DNA of 64,000 nucleotides. Origin: Tubiluchus corallicola (taxonomy: Eukaryota > Priapulida > Priapulimorpha > Priapulimorphida > Tubiluchidae). The position numbers and the translations under genes were made by a program. Below, in pieces: positions 1 to 37,018 of the stretch. Position 1 is the first letter of the stretch. Each line of letters begins with the position of its first letter. The notes under the pieces were generated by a model. It had not been told where the DNA came from, did no database searches, and saw only the letters and a program-made list of their open reading frames with translations. The DNA is taken from contig JAQGDQ010000115.1 in assembly GCA_030141605.1 (NCBI GenBank), forward strand, positions 218,501-282,500, read 5' to 3'.

Positions 1-639
1 ACTGAAACAGACCACATCGGATATGTTTCGACTTTAACTTATCTGCACTCTATATAATGATCTTGCTTACTCGTTTTGCATACGTAACTCGGCAACACGC
101 TAATTCTTGCCGATAAACAGTTGTGTGCGAAAATGTTAATTACTCAAATAAATAAATGCTGAATCTCGCTGATATTTTAGTTACACGTATTGCATTTCTT
201 TAACTTAACAAGCAGCTTATCACATATGTAAAGGATAATACATCCAACATCATAGATAACACTACATATTTTACGCGAGATGCTTTAGTCATATGAATGC
301 TAATAAGTTTTTGCATTTTACTTGAAGTCTTTTAGTAGGTAGTTTACTAGCGTTAAGAGTCTTGGCTTCACACAATACACAAAAAAGCAATACACACAGT
401 AATTACATAGAAAACACTACTTAATAGGTCTCTTTGATTTATAAATCCAGCTGCTTAATAAATCCATTTAGCTTTGCACCAATCTAGATTTATTAAGCGG
501 ATGCACTGTATTAAGTAAATTAAAGTCAAATACTCTAATACACAAAGCCTTGATAAACATTATGAAATATCCATAACCGATTATTAACAACTTAACATTT
601 CATTGAAATAATATTTAGACTGTAATAAAATTGACACAC
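1..639. other. EXOC4 intron, no coding exon seen
   Basis: Intron downstream (in transcript sense) of the exon at 640-754. I looked on the minus strand for the Sec8 sequence that follows LIPLA and found no exon. The stretch is AT-rich and holds no repeat I can name. Confidence 0.6.
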
Positions 640-24615
<23,976 letters not shown>

Positions 24616-25170
24616 TCTGAAGAATAAGTTGTCGCACAAACTCCAAGAAAAACTCTGGCAAAAGAAATCTGCAAACCTTTGGGTGGTCCTCCTTCACTCC
24701 CTAATTTAAAAGATAATACCTCTTACTTCAAGCACTCCATTCCTAATTTAGGTTTTTGCACTTGTAGACCATGGACTGATGAAACAAATAAATTCTATAT
24801 TGATTATTTTACATCGATCACAGTACCATGAAGGTGGCCAAACTAATCTGATTCAAGTTCAGTAAATAAAGTCTAATTTGTGTTGATGGCAGCAAAATTT
24901 CTCCACTTAGGATTCACATATTGAAACACTGGTTTCCTGTCTCTGTTCTTAAACTTTATTGCGCTTGCACTACTTTATTGCACCACTCTCATGGTTGTAG
25001 GCCATCTCACTAGTTTCATAAACCAGTAGTTGAAATGCAGTTCTTGGCTCTGCAGTCACGGTGTCATACTTCGGCAACCGAAGTTCAGAATGATGCCGAG
25101 GCAGGTTAGTTAATGGATGGTTCAAATGCTTTGATTTTTGTTGCTCTGCTTGACTTATTGGTCACACTAA
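24616..25170. promoter_or_regulatory. Upstream region of EXOC4, no element resolved
   Basis: This lies immediately 5' of the EXOC4 start codon and must hold its 5' untranslated sequence and probably its promoter. I see no TATA box at a convincing place and no CpG-rich block, so only the position supports the call. Confidence 0.35.
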
Positions 25171-25189
25171 TTCTAGCTCGGTAACTATT

Positions 25190-26740
25190 TACCTCATAGT
25201 CAAAGAGAGAGGTTGTACATTGTACATGTATCTAACCATCGATGTCTTTGTTATATATCATCCTCCTGCATCATCTGCTGAAGCAAATTCATCATTTAAT
25301 AAGCATATGATACAGGTGGAACGTCAGAAGCAATGCATTAAATTATGGAAGACTTCAGCTATCCGGGTATTGATTGGCACACACTCTTGACTACAAATAG
25401 TGCAGAAAAAGCCTTCTTGGCTATCATACATACAGAATGCCTTTCTAATTCAACATGTAGACATTACTAAGAAATTATACAATTTTACACGCAGTTTTTT
25501 ATCCTGAAGAAAGAATGGTAGACAAACTTTGAAGCCATTTTTGAGCGGTGACTATAATATTCTTAAATGGACTCTTTGGATGAAGATGGCGACAGAACCG
25601 TTAGTGCCACATCAAACTTTAACAGCAGAATTATTCTGCAATGAGGAAGACATTAGAACTCTATACAAAGAACGAATGGGTACTAAACATCACAAAAAAT
25701 GCAGAAGTATTTGTGAGTTGGAACTTTTTTCACTATACTTCAATTCATTTCGACAGAAATCTACCCGTCATCTTACAAATTACAATTACAGTGAAATGTG
25801 CTGGTGAGAACCCTGGGATCTGAAGTCTTTTCACATCTAGTGTAGGCCAAAAACTAAAGTTAAAATAATGTAGTCGACTTGAAAATTGATAATCGTATTA
25901 TTCATGATAAGGAGCCGGAAACTTTACATCAGTCTTTTAGCAAAGTATTTATCTGGAAAACAAATGTTCCTAACCCTAGTCTCTCTCAGATGTCACATAA
26001 GTTATGGAACTGTGGATGTATGAGAGGAACATGTTTTGAAAAGCCTGAGATTTTTAAATTGCTAAAAAGTCACCAGGGCTAGAGGGCATCCACCTCAAAC
26101 TTTTTTGTAAGTTGGCTGACTCAGTGGCATGCCTTATCTCATAAATATTTTCACTATCTCTGCAATTCGGATAAGTACCACAATGACTAGAACAGAGCTA
26201 GTAGTTAATCTAATAGTTAAGAAAGGAAGAAAAGGCTGTTAATAACAACCGGCCTATATTTCTGACATAACAAGTAATGCAGAGGAGCAAAATTTAATGT
26301 AGTACTTATTGTCCTGTACAGTAAATAGCGCTGCCACCACATATAGAACAAGTTATTAGTTTACTGATATTACGGAGTGCACTGTATGGTACCACAACGT
26401 TACTGCACATTCAGACCACTCATATCATTCTGGAAAAGTTATCGAATAGATGGTACTACTAAGCAGTCTGGAATAAGCAACAAACTGATTTGCTTATGAT
26501 GATGATATACAGAAGAACCTCCAAATTATTAAGATAAATGACTTATCACAAACTTCTGTATCAGTGATCAGGGCAAAGCTATAATATCCTTTTAGCCATT
26601 GCTGCTAACTTTAATGTTTAACTTTTAATGTTTTAACTTTAAGTTTTAATGTGTTTAGTACTATGTTGTTTGTGTTGCCAATAGAATACAGAATTATATT
26701 CAAAATAAATTTGATAAATTTCTAGAGTTGTGTACTGTTT
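25190..26740 (+). mobile_element. Decayed CR1/L2-type LINE (endonuclease and RT start)
   Basis: Read on the plus strand with frameshifts. An endonuclease region gives VFVIYHPPASSAEANSS, then MEDFSYPGIDWHTLLTTNSA and AEKAFLAIIHTECLSNS, then SGDYNILKWTL, matching the VIYRPPSSS, GDFNYPGIDW and SDHNxxxW signatures. Further on, the start of the polymerase reads SPGLEGIHLKLFCKLADSVA, matching SPGPDGIHPxLLKELAD. Many stops follow, and the copy fades out near a short A-rich tail around 26700. It is non-functional and fills most of the space upstream of EXOC4. Confidence 0.88.
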
Positions 26741-27696
26741 TATGGCATTGCTTTTCATAAACTTCATAAAAAACATTTTATTAAAAAAATAAAATTTATT
26801 TTATTAAATTTTCAGTGTTTTTGTTATTTCTTCTTTTTGTCATATTCAATGCACTTTTAACGTAACTTTGGTACCACTGTCTTACATATTCTTGTGAATT
26901 AATTTTTTATTAAATTTGATGATCTTTTACTTGAAAGATGCATTTGGATATCATGTAAAATACATTAAAAACATTCAATAAATTAAATTAATAAAGCATC
27001 TTTTCGTTTGGGAATGCGTTAATTCAATTCAGCATATTTATTCGTCCTTTGGTACTCTATTAGAATCCAGGTCCCGCTCGATTTTCGCCAAACGATTGCC
27101 TATTTCAATAGCGCACTATGACAATAGAATGATTGATCAATGCCTGAGTTTATCAATGGTAGAATAAGTTAATGAAATAACAGAATATAAGTCCAATAAG
27201 TTTAGAATTTGTTTTTATAAAAAAAGGAAAATTGATATTTGACCCAAGTTTTTGATGCATAGGATCATATAAAATATATTTTAACCTGAATAAATAATTA
27301 AACTGTTACAAGCAGTGTAAAATATTTTTTCGAGAAGTGTATTTATCTGATTTTTGTTGAAATAAACTAAGTAATTTTTCATAACATTATCATTAATAAC
27401 TAAGCGCGCCAGAGTCACATTTTAATTTCCGCAGCGGTCATGTTAATAACGTTTTTGAATGTATTTTTAAACTCTTCATACCTGATTTTCAATGTTATGC
27501 TCCCAGACAAATTTTTTTGAACCTCACGCATTGTGTGGCACAGCAGGTTGTTTACATTAAATTTTAGTTGAGTGGTGAACTGAACGTGCACATAACAAGT
27601 AAATTTAGTTAAAATAATTAAATATATCAAGTCATTTTAGGTCATTTAAGCCAACAATTTATTTATTCAGTCACATTTCGACTGAACAAAGCCATG

Positions 27697-28470
27697 TGTT
27701 GGGAGCCGAGTGGACCACTGCGCCAAGTAGACCACTTGATGCGCTAAAAGTAGTGTCCTACATGGGCAGCCCAAGTAGGACACTAGCGATTTTTGTCGAG
27801 AATCGGTAATTTTGTCAAATTTTTGAAAATTCTGTGAAAGTTTCTTCATTTTATTATTTACAGAAATAATTGCAAATTTAAAAATAAGACAGATGCTGCT
27901 AAGCCTTCACAACACCAAAAAGTAATTTTTAACATTTAAGAAAAGCAAGGATAATTAGTTTTAATATTATCAGTAGTATTGTAACATGTAGGGCACTGTC
28001 CTACATGGCTCGCTAGCCCATGTAAAGCACATAGATTGCTAGAACATTTACTTATAAGAAAACAATTATTTGCCCAAGAGGTAGTGAAACGGATCACCTG
28101 TTTGTGAAGTGAGACAAAATCAAAAATGATATACCTTAAACAAATTTTGTATTCGCAAAAAAGTGGTTTTTTTTCACTTCAACAACATTAATATCGAAAC
28201 CAAATTTAATATTGTCCGTTCTACCAGCTCAGAATAAAATTCTTTTATTTTATTAGATGTATAATAAATTATTCAACGTGTACTAACGTTTTTAATTATT
28301 ATTATTACATAAACAAGCACAACGGACGGTGTCAGTACACTTAACGACTCAATTTCTCGACCTGTCTCTAGTGTCCTACTTGGGCAGCCCATGTAGACCG
28401 CGGTCTACTTGGGCTAGCCCAAGTAGACCAATTGGTCTACTTGGCGCAGTGGTCCACTCGGCTCCCAACA
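27697..28470. mobile_element. Palindrome-rich inverted-repeat element nested in the 1.6-kb TIR element
   Basis: Left arm TGTTGGGAGCCGAGTGGACC then ACTGCGCCAAGTAGACCA; the right arm is its near-perfect inverse, ending GGCTCCCAACA. CCATG flanks both sides (27692-27696 and 28471-28475), suggesting a 5-bp target duplication. Inside are repeated modules such as GTAGTGTCCTACATGGGC and GCCCAAGTAGGACAC, themselves near-palindromic, at about 27745-27785, 27985-28025 and 28370-28445. No open reading frame is seen. Confidence 0.7.
28393..28444. repeat. Three overlapping perfect palindromes
   Basis: GTAGACCGCGGTCTAC at 28393-28408, CTTGGGCTAGCCCAAG at 28408-28423, and a 26-bp perfect palindrome at 28419-28444 centred on AATT whose core is AGTAGACCAATTGGTCTACT. 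They abut or overlap with no spacer and could form a multi-stem structure in single-stranded DNA. Confidence 0.95.
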
Positions 28471-28679
28471 CCATGTTCAGTATTATTTCTATTATTAAAT
28501 AAATAACAACGTGTATTTTCACAGAATTCTATACACAAAGTATTGATGAGCAATTGTGAGAGTAGCGTAGATCGTCATAATGCGCCAAGCGAGCATATCG
28601 AGTAGATGATCGCTCGGCGAAAATCGACTGGGACCTGGATTCCAACAGAGTGCCCGTCCTTTTATCTTACTAGATTTAT

Positions 28680-28975
28680 CAGTGAATGAGTGCTCTATAG
28701 ATCAAACAAAACTCTCTATACCACACACAAACATTAATGAGGAATGCTGGTTGAACATAATATTATTTTGTCTAGTGTAAATATCTGTAAGTTTTAATAT
28801 TGTTAGTCTTAGTTAATTATTAATTTAACTTTTTAGTTTGTTTTCATGTGTTAATTTATTGAAAGTACTCTGTGTAAATAGTTATAATAAATCATAGCCC
28901 ATTTTCCAATATTATGTTTTTTTCACATATCTGAGCGAATAAACTGAATTTAATTGAATTGAAATCTCTGATGTA
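28680..28975 (+). mobile_element. LINE 3' tail
   Basis: AT-rich 3'-UTR-like sequence ending in CTGAATTTAATTGAATTGAA after GAATAAA. The TTGAAT-type tail is shared with 29300-29572 and is typical of CR1/L2-like retrotransposon ends. No coding part remains. Confidence 0.5.
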
Positions 28976-29299
28976 TTCAAATGTTTAAGAGTTAAGAAAT
29001 TTTAAACATGCCTGTGTAATAATATATTGCATAAAGTATAGTTTATTCTTTGTTTTTTATTTTATTTTTAATAAGCTCTGTGCTTCACGTATTTATAAGT
29101 CTGGATCGTAGTCCACAACAGTTCAAAAAACTAAAATCGGCAACAACTTCTCCGATCTCCACAGAAGAAGAAATCAGCATTATCAGAAATTGGCAGAAAA
29201 CTATGATCATAAGTTATATAATTCTAGTTTTATAACTCGTTCATTATTATTTTATTCTTGATGAAACAGCTGAAACAAATACTACTCAAGTCATTTTTT

Positions 29300-29572
29300 C
29301 CTTTTCTTTCATTGCGAAAAATACAACATTTAACTGTGATTTTGTATCAGTGTACTTCCATTTAATTAGTTAGCTAACTTATCTATATTAATTACAAATT
29401 ATACCACAAAGGTTAATTATCATTATTACTAACAATGAAAATAACCTTTTACACAAAGCTTTATATGTATGCACTATTTGACATGTATGTACTGTATTGT
29501 ATAATTATATAGGTACATTATATTTATAATTATGTACTTGAGCAATAAATTGAATTGAATAAAAAATTGAAG
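29300..29572 (+). mobile_element. LINE 3' tail
   Basis: Ends with AGCAATAAATTGAATTGAAT, the same kind of simple tail as the block ending near 28975. No polymerase sequence is attached, so this is a severely 5'-truncated insertion. Confidence 0.5.
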
Positions 29573-29988
29573 AGTACAAATTAATAAATGAAAATAGAGA
29601 CGGGGTAACGAAAGACCTAAGCGGCCACCCTAAATGCATCTTACCTAGATATTTTGATATGGCAATCGCAATCAAAGCCAAAATAAAAATAAGCTTTTCA
29701 TATTTTAAACAATAGTTATAACAGATTTGTTTTAGTGACTTAAAAATTACGACGACGACGGACCACGTGTGTTTGTTGTGCATTTTCAATCCCACAAGGC
29801 AAAGTTAATATAACCAGAAAAATGTAAAATACTGTACAGAAGCAGACTAATAAAAGCAGTATCTTTATTTAATTTACCTAAGTTAAAAAAGACAATTTTT
29901 GTCTTTTATGTCAGCGTTGTTTTTGGTTTTTCTAAAATTAAATTTCTGCTTTTTTACCCTCAATATAAAGAGCGCATTAGTAGTCAAA

Positions 29989-32900
29989 ATGTCAGCCCCC
30001 TTTGACCTTGTTGTTAAATATGCTGGAAAACAGTACACTATTGCGAATCTAAAAGAGGGTGATACTATTGGTTCTCTTAAATCTTGTATTCAAGAGTGCA
30101 CTGGCGTTTTGCCGGAGAGACAGAAATTACTGGGACTAAAACACAATGGTCAGTTACCGTTTGAGTTTTACTGATGTTTCACTTTGGTTAACTAGACTAA
30201 GAGATTGTATTATTGAATTATGGAAGATTAGTTTACCAGAAAAATATGTCAGTTATGTATATAAAATGAATAAGCAAACGTGTATAAGGGTAATAAGGTG
30301 TCACCAGCAAATTTCAAATTGGAGAAACTGTTAAGCAAGGTACGGTTTAGGGACCGGTGATGTGCAGTTTAAGTACAGACAAGTGTACCATATACTAGAG
30401 AGTAGCGGAAAGGAAACTCGTGATGTTTGATGATAACGTTCATATAGATTTGAGAGTCTATGTGGATGATATTCCAGGATTTGGAAGCGAGGGAGTGGTC
30501 AAACAGATTGTTAATAATTGTAGATCCATGGAAAAGATAAAAAAGATAACATTTAATACAGATAAATCACAATGTATATAGACTGCATTTAAAAAGAAAA
30601 CTAGGACTGAGGTTGTAAAATTTTTAGTAATAAATGATGCTGTGGAAAGGGTGAGTCATTATGAAAATCTGGGTGATCATATAACTGAAAATGGAGGACA
30701 TGGAATGAGTATTGAAAAAAGGAGTGGAATTAAGCTTATTAATATTATTGTATCTGTCATATTACTCTGTATCCTGTTTAAAACAGAAACATGGGCTGAG
30801 TTAAACAAAACACAGTGGAAGCAAATTGAAAATTGGCAGAAAGATATACTATGTCTGCAAAGTCTCAAGGACTAACACTATGGCTGCTGAGATGGTAAAT
30901 GGTACTAACTATGTGTGTTCCCTGGTACAAGCATCCCTTTACTTATGGATGATCTTAAGCCCTATCGGCCAATGTGGGCGACTTAGATCAACTTATTTTA
31001 CAAAATGATTTCAATGAAACTGAAAAATGGTGCAATGAATAGCTGATGCAACTTAAGAGAAGCAAATGTTGCATATTACATGATAAATTTCAAATGCCAT
31101 ATTATATCAGTGATGGAGTTATAGAAGAGAAATCTGTTATACGTGATTTAGGCATCTACATATCCAATGACCTAAAGTGGAACACCCATGTTAATCATAT
31201 AATTGCTCAGGCTAATAGCCGAGTTGGTATGAACAAACTTTGTATCATTTCAAGACCTGCTAATGTAGTTCCTCTATAAAAAGTGGTTGCTCGTCCTATT
31301 TTAGAATTTGTATCAGTAGTGTGGTCACCACAGTATTTAACTCTGAAAGATGCATTGGAGAAAACCCAAGACAAATGTATGAGGTTAGTCCACGATGCAG
31401 ATCCTGCAGTGATGTCCACTTTCAAACAATGTCGACATACTGTTTATATTGTCAGTTTTGCAAGAGCAAGACTTCTTTTCAATACCACACAGAGAACTAC
31501 GAGGCCTTAATTCCAAATTTTTCATTGAATATAGTCGAACTAATATGCGTTCCTTTTTTTTTTTGCTTCTCGAGTAACCTATCCATGAAACTCACTGTGA
31601 AGTGATACTGTTATGCACTAGCTTTCGATAAATTTAAAATGAATCTGAGAAGGTACTATGCATGAGTTGAACTCTAGGTCCCGATTTCATTGTAAATAAG
31701 ATTGCACTAACTGTGTGTCACACTCATAGTCTGAGTTACTTAAATCATTGGTGATCTTCATAGTAAATGTGTGTAGCCCTGATAATGGAATGTTAACGAG
31801 TAGCACTCTTCAGGTTTTTTAGCACTTTTGGTTGATTTTTTTTGGCTTCTCCACCATTGTTGAGTTTCATTCGATTCCATTGATTTTGTTGTCACTTGCT
31901 TTTATGTTGGCTAGACTTCAGCTTGTGTATAATTTGTTTACATTCGATACGACATAATTATTTTGCGGATACATGTGAATCGATACTCGATTTCTATTTC
32001 AATACTTGAATTGTATCTATGATTTTGAAGAATTTATGCATAAAACAGAACTAATATGTAAAAAGCAAAAAGGAATGTGAAACTTATTATGCTGTACATA
32101 CATAACGGCTTGTTAATAGTGACTTGGTAATATTTTTAGCTTGCATTATATACAAAAACGTGTAATCATGCACATTGTATATTTTGTTTGATATTACAAC
32201 TACTCGTTATCGTGGAAATTTTTTCTCTCTCGTACTACTATACATTTTATAAAAGGTAGCAATTAATTTTATTTGTGATCACTAGTGTGCTGCTTTTTAT
32301 TTCATTTGATTTTGCCCAGTTTGCTTTTACTGCTCATTTATAAGCATCGACAGTATTAGCTTTAACTTGACTGAATAATGGTGAACCTGCAAGTGACGGA
32401 AAAGGATCTAACTCCATCTTGTAAATTTTTCTTGAGAATTCTGTGCAGTAATTGCCAGCAAGAGTGGTTGCATTACTCTGGCACTTGCTCTGACACTTAA
32501 AAAACTTTTTTGACATAAACTGCAATGACTGTCATCTGATATTTTTACAAAATAGTTTTTTTATGTGCCAGAATTTACAGATTGACAACTTATGTTCCGA
32601 GTGTCGCACCTGCTATCTGCTGAGTTTTACTAAATTTTATTATGAAATTGCCCACAAATGTCAAAAATTCGGAGCAATCAGGAGTTTTCAGAGTGAAATT
32701 GCATTGCAGCATATTAAAAATTTGGTCGAAATTGGCATCAGTACAATATCGTACACTTAAAGAGAAAAATAATTCTTTTGCATGTTTCCATATTTTTCAT
32801 TTTAGATTATTTGAATTTTATTAGAATTTATCTATTATTATATCTATATCTGTTCAATTTCTTCTTATACATTATGGCAAAACTTACTGGTTGGGCATTT

Positions 32901-35900
32901 CGAGTTTTCCTGTGACTTATTTCTGCAGCTGTTGTCGTAACAATAGAAAAATTATTGCAGTTTAGCAAGTGCACTTCCATCATAACTATATAGTCCTGCC
33001 TGTCCTTCACCTAAGGATAGAGCTAGGATGAACACTTGTTGTTTCTCATTTGCTTTAGTTAGGTAAATCTCTTGCTGAATGTACTGAAGAATATAGCTAT
33101 AGTATTAATAACAAGTATGATACAAATAAAAAAGTTTGTGTTGGTGTGGTGCAGCCACAAAAGCTAATTGCATTTTTATTTTTAGGTAAGCCTCCAGGAA
33201 ATGATGTTTGGCTATCAGAACTGAAACTGAAGCCTGGATCAAAAATAATGATGGTTGGTAGCAAAGAAGAAGCAATCGTAAGTCAGGTTACAGTCATATA
33301 AAAATGACAGTGTGTTTCAGAAGTCCCTTCCTAATTTGATTTTTTATATTACAGTGGCTGCTCATAGTTAAAATTAGTGGGGCGCTGCTTCAGAAAATTT
33401 TTAGTTATTGTTTGAATATTGGGTAAAATGAAACAAACATATTGAAAGAATCCTAAGTCAAAATTTTGTCAAAAAAAAGCGATACATTACACTTGCACAA
33501 CAGGGTGGGCACTGCATAAGCGACAGTGCTCTCCCTCTACCTGGCGTGCAGCTTCTTATCTCGGACATGTGTACATGGCCACATGCGCACAATAGCCTAA
33601 CACCACGTTGCTGGAACTGTGAAGCTCACAGTTCCACACAAGGATTTTTGTAATTTTTTCATGAACTTCGGAATGGCTACGAACATTAAGCGTAATGATT
33701 ATGTAATATACAAGTATAAAGAAAGAATTAAAGAAAAAAGATTCGTTATATTGAATGTTATCGATAATATCGACTGAAAATAGGCGGTGCTGCTGTGCCT
33801 AATACACGAGCCACCACTGTTTAATTTTCTTTATAGCTAATCTATGATTCTCATCTTGTGATGAACCATTTCCCTACTCAGTAACTAAGAATTTTTTTCA
33901 ATTTACTTTTAAAGTTTTGTGTTACTATGCTGACTCTAAAGCAGAGGTGAAAAATCAATGCTTGACTGTAGACATACATAGAAAAAAGCTTATGAAGTGA
34001 AAATCTCATGCCATCAAAATTCCCAAGTTCCAGGTATGGTAAAATGCCATGTACCAACTGTATTACACATCTGTCATATACAACTGTAGCAGTATTTTGT
34101 ATAGCAAGTTTTTTAAATACTTTCTCAACTAGGCAGATGCTCAGGAACTACCTCCACCAGAAGCTGATGATGTTGTCAATGATTTAGATATTGAGGAGGA
34201 AGAAATCTCAACGGAAAACAGGTCGAGCTTTTTTATCATAATTTATGTGTGCTGATGGAGTTTGTCACATTCACTTTAACTAACTGCTTTATTTACTAAT
34301 AGCTATTTAACCAGTTTTTGTACAGTTTAATGACAAGATGTTAATTTATGAAGATTTTGCTTGTTTTTGCTCTAAATTATTCAAACATTAAGGAAAAGGA
34401 TTAGTCACTCAGTATGTTAGGTTTATTTTACTGTTAAACTTAAACTTAAAAAACATAACAGAGAAATTTGCATGTAACTGTCTATAAAACATAAATTTAA
34501 AATATATTACTGCTGAATAGAAATATATATATATGCACTGTGGTTACTGCTATTCACTTGAAAATCAAGACTTAACTGGGAGACTTTGTTACTTTTCATA
34601 AGCAAATCGTGGCTTTCTGTAAGTGTGCACTGCTTAAACTGATTCAAACTACTGCAGCTTACCTAATGTTCGCACAAAAAAATTACAATATTTTTTTGTA
34701 AAAACTTATCATACTTTTTGACGAAGATTGACAGTGCGCTGATTTTCTTCAGGACTTCATTGGAAGAAGAATGGGTATTAAAAATGGAAGCGCCCAAGCA
34801 TGAAATGATCGCAACTTTAAGTGATTTTACTAATTATACGAGGCGCTTATTTCAGTTTTATTACTAAATCCTTCTAACATTTTTTGCAAACGTTGAAAAC
34901 TTCCCAGAAGGCTTGGCCATTCATTTATTGAATATTAAAATCGGTAATCGTAATCTTGAAAAGATACCTAGCATAAAATATTAATAAAACAAATAATTTC
35001 AATGCTTGCATTATATAGATTTGTTACATTCTATAAAACTTTCAACTTCAAAGTTTCAAACTTCACTGTTGAGCTACTGGTTAAGCCTTTGAATTTGCTT
35101 TTATTCAATTTAAAAATAAATTATGTATTTCCAAAATCAATGAACATCACATATGTTAACATTGTAATTGTGAAAAGTATGCTTTGGTATTGGTAGCTTT
35201 GGTATGTTTTGCTTTTTAAACTTATCGACATTGTTTTGCAGAGAGGAATTTCTACAGAAAGTTGCTAAAAGGGTTAGTGATATAAAAATCAATGTACTAA
35301 ATGAACCTCGGCCTGGGTGGAAACTACTAGTTCTAGATATAGATTATACAATTTTTGGTAAGTAAATCTTCTCCAGTTTTTAGTAATTCCTTTTAGTGTG
35401 TTGAAGTCCTTAAAGTTCACTGTAGAGCTGATTCTTTCATCTAAACAATACTGGTGCTGGCTAACACCCGAGTGGGTGACAATATTTGTTCCGTGGATGA
35501 ATTGATTATTTTTGTTTTGAAAATGTGTAAACTTTTTCAAACACCTAGAGATTTCTGCAGAGTTTAAGAGAATCCGCCCATTGACCATATCGTATTAAAA
35601 TAATGTTTCAGTTTTTGTATACCTAAACCTTAGTAGAAAGTAGTTTTCACTAATTTTTCAACTTTCAGATCATAAATCAACTGCTCAGTCTGGACAGGAG
35701 CTGATGCGACCTTATCTTCATGAATTCCTCACATGTGCTTACGAAGACTACGACATCGTGATATGGTGTAAGTGCCGAAGTCACACTTCTTAAGTTTTTA
35801 TGAGACACAACTAATGTGTGAAAGTTGACAGGTCTGTAATTATGACCTTAAAGGTCAAATTTAACGTGAAATTTTTTTCACCTCGGGTGTTGTCAAACAA

Positions 35901-36955
35901 AAATGCTGACAAGGGATAAAGAAAAGAAAATTTTACCAGTTAAAAAAATGTTTTCTTTAATTAAAATAAATAAATGTGACTTAAAATTTGACGCTAATTT
36001 TGTTAACATTTCATGGCTTCCTTCCTAATGACATCGGGCCTTGAAGTTGCATTTTTCCTCAAAACATTTTGTTCGGTTTTGCTCCCAAATCGCAGGCTAA
36101 ACAATTTTGGTAACAACTAACAAAGACTTCCTTGGACACTGTGTTGCTTCTGTGATGCTAACTTTGTAAACATTGATACACAGCAAAGTGTGATAATTAA
36201 ACGTAAATGCTGCTATAACTATGGCCTTAATTTTGCTGTTGTCATCTAATGAGCAAAATCCGTGAAAGTTCCAGAGTCCATTTGGAAATGAAACCTTCAC
36301 ATCCAAGTTCTTCTTATATAAGTGACAAAGAAAAAGTAAAAAACATTAGAAAATCTTAGTTAGAACATTTTCTTTCTATTTTTGTGTAAAACTGAAATTT
36401 CCCTAAGTACACTGTATTTGACATTTAAACATCATTAGGGTTCTTTATTGGGTATCAGTTTTTGCATTGCATCCCTAAGACCGCTGAAGCCAAGGCTAGA
36501 AAACCTGGCACATGGGTAGTACTAACGGGCAGAAAAATTATTATAGCATTCTGACTTCACTCTCAAACAATTCATTTGCCATTAAATTAATTCACTCTGT
36601 GCGCACCCTTAATTAGATAGGGAATTTATTATAGTCGGGTGACTAACTGGTTTTGCCTTTGTTATTTATCCAGTCGTTTAGACCATTTGCTGTACTAACT
36701 ATAAAGTGAAGTAATTTATTCATCTTTCTACTAATCTGTTTTAGCCGCTACAAGCATGAAGTGGATAGAAGCTAAAATGCAAGAGCTTTCCGTAACTAAC
36801 AACCAGAATTTCAAGATTTCCTTCATGTTAGACAGTGCAGCCATGATAACTGTTCATACTCAGAAGTACGGTCTTGTGGAGGTGAGGAAAAGCCAGTAGA
36901 ATCTCGAATTACTTACTTGTGTGTTGATGCCTGATCTCCTAATAACTTTACTTAG

Positions 36956-37018
<63 letters not shown>

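Larger units (their letters stand above)
27051..28654. mobile_element. 1.6-kb TIR transposon with perfect 8-bp target duplication
   Basis: Left end GGTACTCTATTAGAATCC continuing AGGTCCCGCTCGATTTTCGC; the right end is its inverted form (GCGAAAATCGACTGGGACC then TGGATTCCAACAGAGTGCC). Similarity extends about 70-80 bp inward to the CGCACTATGAC / GTCATAATGCG motifs. The flanks carry CGTCCTTT at 27043-27050 and again at 28655-28662, an exact 8-bp target-site duplication. No transposase frame is visible, so it is non-autonomous. An 8-bp duplication with ends starting GG would fit several superfamilies (hAT, Merlin and others) and I do not assign one. Confidence 0.85.

Noticed and set aside
29899-29988. 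Upstream in-frame Met for UBLCP1 giving a hydrophobic N-terminal extension
   Set aside because: UBLCP1 is nuclear and its family starts directly with the UBL domain; the Met at 29989 has a better context and matches that start.
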